Positions 25,906 to 32,797 of a stretch of 44,093 nt of DNA are shown in pieces. The stretch is taken from the NCBI GenBank assembly GCA_022826025.1, contig JAJDVR010000045.1, positions 1 through 44,093 on the forward strand. The letters run 5' to 3'. Position numbers and translations under genes: made by a program. This DNA is from Gemmatimonadota bacterium (GTDB lineage: Bacteria; Gemmatimonadota; Gemmatimonadetes; Longimicrobiales; Gaopeijiaceae). Under the pieces are notes generated by a model. That model was given only the letters and a program-made list of their open reading frames with translations. It had not been told where the DNA came from and did no database searches. Numbering within the stretch: the stretch's first letter is position 1; each line of letters starts with the position of its first letter.

Positions 25906-26324
25906 GGGTCGTTGCCTCCCGGAGCGGCGTCCTGGATATCGAGGATCTCGTCGACCAGAAAGAGGTCGGTGAGCAGGGCCCGGAAATGGATGGAGGCGTT
26001 CAGGTTGTCGACGAGCTGGGAGCTGACCCACTTCTGGGCGGATACCAACTGCACGGCCGCCAGGGTGCTCTCCGCATCCCGGCCCAGCACCTCGGCCATC
26101 CCGCGATACGCCGCAGCCGGGGTCAGCCCCGCCGCTTCCGCCAGGGCCGCAACCCCCTCGCCCAGTCCCTCGAGAGCTTCTTCGGTCCTGGCGAGGAACT
26201 GCCGCACCTGACCGCTGGAAGCACCCGGGCCGGTGCCCGCAGCTCCCTGGGCCGCGTAGGCCAGGAAGAACTCGTAGCTTTCCTCGATCGCCTCGATGCG
26301 GGCGCGCAGCTCGCTACGGGTCAA
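25902..26324 (-). CDS. Unknown small helical protein between cytochrome b and S46 genes
   Basis: 140 residues if it starts at the TTG at 26324, whose TTGA overlaps the stop of the cytochrome b gene; its own stop overlaps the GTG of the peptidase (GTGA). Overlaps at both ends make translation likely even though the start codon is weak. The protein is alpha-helical and acidic, without signal peptide, membrane helix or cysteines; motifs such as RIEAIEESYEFFLAYAAQG and ASIHFRALLTDLFLVDEIL suggest a helical bundle. No family is recognised. A role in assembly of the Mo-enzyme or its cytochrome is possible from position only. Confidence 0.65.
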   Translation of the reverse strand: MTRSELRARIEAIEESYEFFLAYAAQGAAGTGPGASSGQVRQFLARTEEALEGLGEGVAALAEAAGLTPAAAYRGMAEVLGRDAESTLAAVQLVSAQKWVSSQLVDNLNASIHFRALLTDLFLVDEILDIQDAAPGGNDP

Positions 26325-27157
26325 GTCTGTTCCGGGAGCTGCCCCTGGGGGCCGTCTCCTGCCCAGCGATCGGGGTCGTGGTGCTCGAGGTAGTCCTTCC
26401 GGTTCACGAAGCCGTTGAACATCGACATCGTGATCCACCACTTGTCGGGCCGAACCGCGAAGTAGATGTGCGCGATCACCAGCGAGATCAGCGCCACCCC
26501 GCTCAATCCGTGCACCACGTAGACCACGCCCCACATCGCATCCGAGAGGATGTACGGGTTGCGCGCCCAGAACCAGGTGTCGACCCGGAACATCATGAGC
26601 ACGCCGGTCACCACGGCGGCGAAGGTCACGACCACGATGACGTGGTGGTACATCTTGTGGTCCAGCGGGTACTTGGCCGCCTTCGGGCCCTCGGGCTGCT
26701 CCTTGCCGAAGAAGCGCTTCACCTCGCGCTTGGCGGTCTCCACATCGTCCTTGCCCACCCACATCGACCAGAAGTCCTGCCAGAAGGTGGAGTGGATGAT
26801 GTGGTAGATCACCGTCAGGATCAGCAGCACCCCCGCCAGCCAGTGGATGGTCACCCACGGAAACTGGATGCCCGCCCACGGGAAGAACGCGGTGACGAGC
26901 AGCGCGAACATGGAGATCGCCATGAGCCAGTGAAACGCCCGCGCGGAGAAGGTGTGGCGCAGGATGCGCATCGGCAGTCCCGGAGGAGCCGGGGCGTCAT
27001 CGCCGTGACCGTTGGCGGTCGCCAGGCTGCGCACCCAGAGGGCGTGCCCGGTCACGAAGACGATGCCCGCTATCAGCGCGGCCCACATCAGGTCGAAGGA
27101 GATCCCGATGAGGACCTCCTGATTCCATGGATTGGCGGCCCTGCGCCAGAGCTCCAC
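26321..27157 (-). CDS. Membrane cytochrome b subunit (FdnI/Ni-Fe hydrogenase cytochrome b-like)
   Basis: 278 residues from a GTG at 27157 with GGAGG 7 nt upstream. About five membrane helices (roughly 17-40, 74-95, 103-121, 171-190, 210-234). Heme-ligand candidates lie in the helices: His76 (AFHWLMA), His105 (TIHWLAG), His119/His122 (YHIIHS), His216 (VHGLSG) and His230 (AHIYFA), matching the di-heme formate dehydrogenase gamma/cytochrome b561 superfamily. Such subunits pass electrons from a periplasmic enzyme to quinone. It begins 2 nt after the FAD subunit gene, so it is almost certainly part of this enzyme. Known PaoABC enzymes have no such anchor in their operon, which makes this linkage notable. 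Confidence 0.87.
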   Translation of the reverse strand: MELWRRAANPWNQEVLIGISFDLMWAALIAGIVFVTGHALWVRSLATANGHGDDAPAPPGLPMRILRHTFSARAFHWLMAISMFALLVTAFFPWAGIQFPWVTIHWLAGVLLILTVIYHIIHSTFWQDFWSMWVGKDDVETAKREVKRFFGKEQPEGPKAAKYPLDHKMYHHVIVVVTFAAVVTGVLMMFRVDTWFWARNPYILSDAMWGVVYVVHGLSGVALISLVIAHIYFAVRPDKWWITMSMFNGFVNRKDYLEHHDPDRWAGDGPQGQLPEQT

Positions 27158-27159
27158 CT

Positions 27160-28158
27160 CTACACCTCCGCGCGCACGGCCCGCCGCACCAGATTCTTCA
27201 TGAGCGGGAGCTTGTACGCGTTGTGGCGCAGCGGTTGCGCGCGGCGGATGGCGATGTCCCCGGCTGCGATGCCGGTGTCGTCGCTCGCCGCCTGACCGAT
27301 GACCGCCCGCTCGGCCTCGTCAAGCCGCATCGGGTAGGGTGCGACCCCGTTCACCGAGATGCGCGCGTCCTGGATCGTGCCGCCCGAGGTGCGGATCGCC
27401 GAAGCAACGGTCACCAGCGAGAAGTCCCACGACTGGCGGTCGCGAATCTTCTCGAAGTAGAAGTCGGCGCCCGCCCAGGTACCGGGGATGCGGATGGAGG
27501 TGAGGAGATCTCCCGGCTCCATGACCGTCATGCGCTCGATGTCGATGCCGGGGCCGATGAAGAAATCTTCGGCGTCGTACACGGTTTCGCCGGACGCGTT
27601 GGTGACCACCATCTGAGCATCCAGCGCGATCGTGGCGGGCGCGGTGTCCGAGGGATTGATCGCCACGCAGCGGCTGGCGCCGAAGACGCAGTGCTCGGCG
27701 TTCATGGCCTTGGGCGCGGACGCGTAACAGATGTTTCCGCCCGCGCGGTAGCAGGGCCATCCGCCCCGGTAGTACCAGCAGCGCGTGTCCTGGGCGAGGT
27801 TGCCGCCGAGGGTGCCCTGGTTGCGGATCTGGGGTGTGGCCACCTCGCCTGCGGCCTGGGCGAGCAGCCCGAAGCGGCCGACGATGTCGGGATGGGTCGC
27901 CACCTCGGTCAGGGAAGTCATCGGCCCGATGACGAGCCCGTCACCGTCGGCGCGGATGCCCGTGAGTTCCTCGATGCCCCCGAGGTCCACGATGGCCTCG
28001 GGCCGCTTGATGCGGTCCTTGAACCAGTCGAAGCTGTCGAGTCCGCCCGCCAGAACCCAGGAATTCTCCCCGTACTGGTCGAGCAGGTTGAGTGCGTCGC
28101 CGATGCTCGCCGGCTGGAAGAGCTCGCACGGCGGGATCATGTCGCGAATGACGGCCAT
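27160..28158 (-). CDS. Molybdenum hydroxylase FAD subunit with extra Fe-S cysteines (PaoB/YagS-like)
   Basis: 332 residues, ATG at 28158 after CGGAGGCTCC. The FAD-binding fold of the CO dehydrogenase medium-subunit family is shown by AGGLDSFDWFKDR and QIRNQGTLGGNLAQDTR. After that motif sits an insert with Cys127, Cys136, Cys144, Cys157 and Cys164. E. coli PaoB and 4-hydroxybenzoyl-CoA reductase carry a 4Fe-4S cluster in the same loop; the HCVFGASRCVAINPSD end closely resembles the PaoB pattern. It would relay electrons between the 2Fe-2S subunit and its acceptor. It starts 15 nt after the Mo subunit gene. Confidence 0.92.
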   Translation of the reverse strand: MAVIRDMIPPCELFQPASIGDALNLLDQYGENSWVLAGGLDSFDWFKDRIKRPEAIVDLGGIEELTGIRADGDGLVIGPMTSLTEVATHPDIVGRFGLLAQAAGEVATPQIRNQGTLGGNLAQDTRCWYYRGGWPCYRAGGNICYASAPKAMNAEHCVFGASRCVAINPSDTAPATIALDAQMVVTNASGETVYDAEDFFIGPGIDIERMTVMEPGDLLTSIRIPGTWAGADFYFEKIRDRQSWDFSLVTVASAIRTSGGTIQDARISVNGVAPYPMRLDEAERAVIGQAASDDTGIAAGDIAIRRAQPLRHNAYKLPLMKNLVRRAVRAEV

Positions 28159-28173
28159 GGTCGGAGCCTCCGG

Positions 28174-30591
28174 TTACACGTGTGTTTCGAGAGGACGGTA
28201 CGGCTGCTCGGTGCCCGTGAGCGCGGCGATCACCACATCGGTGGTGAGCGGCGTCCGGCACAGGCACTGGCCGCCGAGAGCGTCCGCGACCGCCGAAGCG
28301 ATCGCCGCCGCCCCGGCCCCGATGGGTGGTTCCCCGATTCCCTTCGCGCCCACCGGCGTCTGCGGGTCGGGCTCGTCGACGGCGGCCCAGTTCATCCTCA
28401 GCGGAACATCGAGAATGCCGGGCGGGCGGGCCGTGTAGAGGCGCTTGGCGAAGGCCACCCCCCACTGCGGGTCGAAGACCCACTTCTGGCTGCGCGCCTG
28501 GCCGAAGCCCTGCACCGCGCCGCCGTGGATCTGCGCCGCCAGGCTGCGCGGGTGAAGCACGGTTCCGCAGTCGGTGACGCCGGTGTACTCGGTCAGGTCG
28601 ATCTGGCCGGTCTCGACATCCACCTCCACCTGGGCGAAGCCCATCACCCACGACCAGATGCTGCCGTCGCCGCCGTAGTTGTCGCGGGCCACGCCCATCA
28701 GGCCCTCGCCGGCGAGGTTGGTCGCGGACGCCACGGTCATGGGGTTGAGGTCGTCGGGCAGTTCCTGTCCGGTGTACCTGCCGCCCATGTCGATCGCCCG
28801 CCGGGCCGCCTCGGCGAAGGTCATGCCGCGGCCGGGGTTGGAGCTCTGGAAGACGCGCCCGTCCGCGCAGTCGTAGGCGTCGGGAGACCCGCCCAGCGCC
28901 CCGGCCGCGATCTCCTGCAGCTTCGCCTTGGCGTCCAGCGCCGCGGCGTGGTTGGCGCGGGTGTGGGCGTGGGTGGTCTGGCTGCCGGACTGGCTGGAAC
29001 TCCACGGCAGGTTGCGGGAGGTGTCGCCCCACACCACCTCGCAGTCGTTCCAGTCCATCCCCAGCACGTCGCATGCGGCGCGGGCGGTGTCGGCGATGGA
29101 GTGGGTGCCCAGGTTGCCGATGCCCTGGTGAATGTAGAGCCTCCCGTCCGGTCGGATCACCAGCAGCCCGTCCATCCCGCGGCTGCCGCCTACGAACGGG
29201 CTGATGCCGATGCCGACGCCGATGGACTTCGTGCCGCGGCGGGTGGCGCTGAGCTGTGTCCTCTCCTCCCAGCCGAACACCTCCGCGCCCAGATCCAGCG
29301 CCTCGCGCGCGAAGCAGCTCGAAAGCGAACCCTGGTTGGCGCCGAGCCAGCCGTCGTGTCCGGGGGCGTTGACCCTCCGGATGTCGAGCCGGTCGACTCC
29401 CAGCTCGCGTGCCGCCTTGTCCATGATGGGCTCGAGCATGGCCACGATCTGGGCGCCGCCCGGAGCCCGCTGCGCCGAGCGGGGCGGGGTGTTGGTGTAC
29501 ACCGAGACCGCGCGGAAGCGCATGTGCTCGGGCTGGTAGCAGAGCGACGCCACCGTCCCGGCGGTGTTGAAGTCGCCGGAGCTGCCGTAGGAACCGGCGT
29601 CCTGAACGATGTAGAGGTCGATCGCGGTGACCCGCCCGTCGTTCCTGAAGCCCATCTTCGCGAAGGACTGGAACCCGGGCCGCGCCCGGCCGATGTAGGT
29701 CTCCTCGTAGCGGTTGATGCGGAGCATCACCGGGCGACCGGTCTTGCGCGAGAGAATCGCGGCCACGTCGTTGATGGGCGCCCCGGAGATCTTGCTGCCG
29801 AAGCCGCCCCCGCAGTACTCCGCCACCAGCACGACATCGGACTGGTCCATGCCGAGACGGTTGGCCAGCGCGGCGTGGGTGCGCGCCGTGCTCTGGGTGG
29901 AGGCGTGCAGGTACAGCTTCCCGTTCTGCCAGTACGCCATGACGGTGCGCGGCTCCATCGGATGATGGGACAGCGACTGGTGCAGCAGCGTCTCCTCGAG
30001 CACCAGATCCGCATCCGCGAAGCCGTCCTCGACTTCACCGACGTTCCATTCCACCTGCGGCTCGCCCATCGGCAGCCGGTCCGGTCCCGCGGCGTCGAAA
30101 TCCGCGTCGGTCCACTTGAACTCCCGGATCTCGCGGGTCTGGCCCTCGCGCCACTGGATGTTGCCGTCCAGGCGCGCGTTGGGGCCGCCCGGGCGCAGGC
30201 TGTCGAGCGGGTCCACCACGAAGGGCAGGGGCTCGAAGTCGACCCGGATCGCCTCGATGGCGTCCGCCGCCGTGGTCTCGTCCACCGCGGCCACCGCCAG
30301 CACCGGCTCGCCCTCGTAGAGGGGCTCGTTGGTCAGCGCGGCCTCCGCCCCGACCCCGGTGATCTCGGGCATCATCGGGTCGTCGGCGGTCAGAATGTCG
30401 ACCACCCCCTCCATCGCCAGCGCCGCGCTCGCGTCGATCCGGCGCACGCGGCAGTGGGGCATGGGGGAGAGCAGCAGCTTGGCGAAGAGCATGCCCTCCG
30501 CGCGGAAGTCCTCGGCGTACCGGGCCCGGCCGGTGATCTTGGCTCGCAGATCCGGGGGCGCGATGTCTCGTCCAATAGCCCTTTCGGCCAT
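28174..30591 (-). CDS. Molybdenum hydroxylase large (molybdopterin) subunit
   Basis: 805 residues from the ATG at 30591 behind GGAGGAGGATGAA. Xanthine oxidase family signatures: GRARYAEDF at the N-terminus, EYCGGGFGSKISG, RAPGG and, near the end, the catalytic Glu754 in GIGEPPIGAGAAAI. The cofactor is probably molybdopterin cytosine dinucleotide, as in PaoC. It has no signal peptide of its own and would be exported bound to the Tat-bearing Fe-S subunit, as in PaoABC. The substrate is not readable; an aldehyde is favoured because of the adjacent aldehyde dehydrogenase and PaoB-like partner. No PaoD/XdhC-type chaperone gene is in the window. Confidence 0.93.
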   Translation of the reverse strand: MAERAIGRDIAPPDLRAKITGRARYAEDFRAEGMLFAKLLLSPMPHCRVRRIDASAALAMEGVVDILTADDPMMPEITGVGAEAALTNEPLYEGEPVLAVAAVDETTAADAIEAIRVDFEPLPFVVDPLDSLRPGGPNARLDGNIQWREGQTREIREFKWTDADFDAAGPDRLPMGEPQVEWNVGEVEDGFADADLVLEETLLHQSLSHHPMEPRTVMAYWQNGKLYLHASTQSTARTHAALANRLGMDQSDVVLVAEYCGGGFGSKISGAPINDVAAILSRKTGRPVMLRINRYEETYIGRARPGFQSFAKMGFRNDGRVTAIDLYIVQDAGSYGSSGDFNTAGTVASLCYQPEHMRFRAVSVYTNTPPRSAQRAPGGAQIVAMLEPIMDKAARELGVDRLDIRRVNAPGHDGWLGANQGSLSSCFAREALDLGAEVFGWEERTQLSATRRGTKSIGVGIGISPFVGGSRGMDGLLVIRPDGRLYIHQGIGNLGTHSIADTARAACDVLGMDWNDCEVVWGDTSRNLPWSSSQSGSQTTHAHTRANHAAALDAKAKLQEIAAGALGGSPDAYDCADGRVFQSSNPGRGMTFAEAARRAIDMGGRYTGQELPDDLNPMTVASATNLAGEGLMGVARDNYGGDGSIWSWVMGFAQVEVDVETGQIDLTEYTGVTDCGTVLHPRSLAAQIHGGAVQGFGQARSQKWVFDPQWGVAFAKRLYTARPPGILDVPLRMNWAAVDEPDPQTPVGAKGIGEPPIGAGAAAIASAVADALGGQCLCRTPLTTDVVIAALTGTEQPYRPLETHV

Positions 30592-30619
30592 TTCATCCTC
30601 CTCCGTAAAAGGCCGTTCG

Positions 30620-31261
30620 TCAGGCGCGCTGGCCCATCAACTCGACGGCTCGCTCCGCCGAGTCGAGGATCTTGTTGTAGTCGCCGCAACGGCAGAGGTT
30701 GCCGGAGAGCGCCTGCGCGCATTGAGCGCGGGTGGCGCCCGGGTTCGATTCCACGAATGCCGCCATGCTCATGATGAAGCCGGGAGCGCAGAAGGCGCAC
30801 TGGAACCCGCCCTCGTCCATGACCGCCTGCTGCACCGGATGCAGCTCGCCGTCGGGGCTCTCAAGCCCCTCGATGGTGCGGATCTCACGGCCGCGCACCT
30901 GGTGGGTGAGCATCGAGCAGGAGTAGTGCGTGACTCCGTCGATGTGAACGGTGCAGGCCCCGCATTCGGCGCGGTCGCACCCCAGCTTGGTCCCGGTCAG
31001 CCCCAGCTTGTAGCGCAGCGTCATCGCCAGCGTCTCGTAGGGGAGCACGTCCACCCGACGCTGCTGGCCGTTGACGTTGAGCGTCATGAGCCGTTCCACC
31101 CCGCCCCGGGCCTGGCCGGCGGTCAACACGCCGGGACCCCGGAACAGATAGCTGGATGCGGAGACGGTCGCGCCCGCCGCGATCACGCCCTTGATGAACT
31201 TGCGGCGGGAGTAATTGCGGGGACCGCGGTCGCGGATGATCTCGACTTCGGTCACGGTCAT
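30620..31261 (-). CDS. Tat-exported 2Fe-2S subunit of molybdenum hydroxylase (PaoA-like)
   Basis: 213 residues from the ATG at 31261. The N-terminal region NYSRRKFIKGVIAAGATVSA is a twin-arginine signal. The first cluster is bound by CDRAECGAC plus a later Cys (HYSCSML), the second by CAFC and CRCG, the standard two 2Fe-2S sites. AAGGAGGT lies just upstream and overlaps three possible starts: GTG 31264, ATG 31261 and GTG 31255; spacing (about 7 nt) favours the last, but no conserved residue depends on the choice. First gene of the Mo-enzyme set; 103 bp separate it from the aldehyde dehydrogenase stop, so it may have its own promoter or share that transcript. Confidence 0.92.
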   Translation of the reverse strand: MTVTEVEIIRDRGPRNYSRRKFIKGVIAAGATVSASSYLFRGPGVLTAGQARGGVERLMTLNVNGQQRRVDVLPYETLAMTLRYKLGLTGTKLGCDRAECGACTVHIDGVTHYSCSMLTHQVRGREIRTIEGLESPDGELHPVQQAVMDEGGFQCAFCAPGFIMSMAAFVESNPGATRAQCAQALSGNLCRCGDYNKILDSAERAVELMGQRA

Positions 31262-31364
31262 CACCTCCTTCGTGGCGTCGCTGGCCGGGGAGAGCCCGGC
31301 ACGCTTTCACAACGTGCCAAGATACGGAGCAACCCCCGGATATGCGAGTCTCCGGGGGACCATC

Positions 31365-32732
31365 TCAACCTACCCACACCGTCTTCACATTCACGAACTC
31401 GTGGATGCCGAAGAGGGAGAGCTCGCGTCCGTAGCCGCTTTCCTTGACCCCGCCGAAGGGGAGCTGGGGGTCGGAGCGCACGAAGGCGTTCACGAAGCAG
31501 TTGCCCGCATCGATCTCGTCGGCCGCGATGCGCCGCCCGCGTTCCAGGTCGCGGGTGAAGACCGAGGCGCCCAGCCCGTAGCGGGTGTCGTTGGCGACCG
31601 CGATGGCCTCGCGCTCGTCGGCCACCGCCACGATGGAGACGACCGGGCCGAACAGCTCCTCCTCGTACGCGGGCATGCCCGGGCCCACGTCGGCCAGCAC
31701 GGTGGGCGGATAGAACCAGCCCGGCCGGTCGGGCACCCGGCCGCCCACCAGCAGCGACGCGCCCGCCTCGACGCTTCCCCGTACCTGGGCGTGCAGGCGG
31801 TCGCGCAGATCCTCCCGTGCCAGCGGCCCGATGCGGTTGGCCTCGTCGAAGGGATCGCCGAAGGTCGCCGCACCCATCGCCTCCACGACCCGCTCGCGCA
31901 GCTCGGCGAGCACGGGATCGACCACGATGCAGCGCTTGGCCGCGATGCAGCTCTGCCCGGCGTTGATCAGGCGGCTGGTCACGCACAGACGGGTGGCGAG
32001 CTCCAGGTCGGCGTCCTCGAGCACGATGCACGGGTCGTTGCCGCCCAGCTCCAGCACGGACTTCTTGACATGCGCGGCGGCCGTCGCGGCCACCGTCTTC
32101 CCGGCGACCGTGCTCCCCGTGAGCGTCACCGCGCGCACGCGCGGGTCGGCGATCAGCTCGCCGGCGCGCTCGTGGTCGATGAGCAGGGCGCGGAAGAGGT
32201 CGTCGGGGAATCCCGCTTCGCGGAAGATGCCCTCGATCGCCAGCGCGCACCCCGGGACGTTGGGCGCGTGCTTGAGGAGCGTCCCGTTCCCCGCCATCAG
32301 GTTGGGCGCGGCGAAACGGAAGACCTGCCAGAAGGGGTAGTTCCACGGCATGATGGCGAACACGATGCCGATCGGCTGGAAGGTGATGAAGCTCTGGCGG
32401 GCTTCGGTCTCGACGGGTTGCGGAGCCAGGTAGCCGGGGGCCTGCTCGGCGTAGAACTCGCACACGGTGGCGCACTTTTCGATCTCCGCGCGTGCCTCGC
32501 GCACGGGCTTCCCCATTTCGCGGGTCATGAGTTCGGCGAACTCGTCGCGCCGCCGCCTGAGAATGACGGCGAGACCTCCTACCAGGCGCGACCGCTCCTC
32601 CATGGGGGTGTCGCGCCAGCCCAGGAAGGCGTTCTGGCAGCCGGCCACGGCGCGGGCGTAATCCCCGGGGGACATCTCCGGGTAGTCCCTGACGCGCCGG
32701 CCGGTCGCGGGATCTATCGCAGTGAACGGCAT
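31365..32732 (-). CDS. NAD(P)-dependent aldehyde dehydrogenase (succinate-semialdehyde type)
   Basis: 455 residues from the ATG at 32732, 9-10 nt after GGAGG. Motifs of the superfamily: PWNYPFWQVFR, the cofactor Lys in TLLKHAPN, TGSTVAGKTV, catalytic Glu228 (LELGGND) and catalytic Cys262 (GQSCIAAKR), then EELFGPVVSI. FGGVKESGYGRELS at the end fits the GabD/Sad succinate-semialdehyde group, although the true aldehyde is not known. It reads toward the Tat molybdenum hydroxylase, so both may serve aldehyde oxidation, one in the cytoplasm and one in the periplasm. Its start is 66 bp from the divergent thyX gene; the two share a promoter region. Confidence 0.93.
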   Translation of the reverse strand: MPFTAIDPATGRRVRDYPEMSPGDYARAVAGCQNAFLGWRDTPMEERSRLVGGLAVILRRRRDEFAELMTREMGKPVREARAEIEKCATVCEFYAEQAPGYLAPQPVETEARQSFITFQPIGIVFAIMPWNYPFWQVFRFAAPNLMAGNGTLLKHAPNVPGCALAIEGIFREAGFPDDLFRALLIDHERAGELIADPRVRAVTLTGSTVAGKTVAATAAAHVKKSVLELGGNDPCIVLEDADLELATRLCVTSRLINAGQSCIAAKRCIVVDPVLAELRERVVEAMGAATFGDPFDEANRIGPLAREDLRDRLHAQVRGSVEAGASLLVGGRVPDRPGWFYPPTVLADVGPGMPAYEEELFGPVVSIVAVADEREAIAVANDTRYGLGASVFTRDLERGRRIAADEIDAGNCFVNAFVRSDPQLPFGGVKESGYGRELSLFGIHEFVNVKTVWVG

Positions 32733-32797
32733 CGGGTTTAACCTCCAGAGGAGTTGTCCGTCATCGTCCATCCTCAGAAAGCCTAGCCGGAACGCGC

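Noticed and set aside
27127-30774. 1215-codon open frame on the plus strand opposite the Mo-hydroxylase genes
   Set aside because: It mirrors the codon structure of three clearly identified genes, has no ribosome site and its protein is a low-complexity mix of Arg, Gly, Val and His. A GC-rich shadow.
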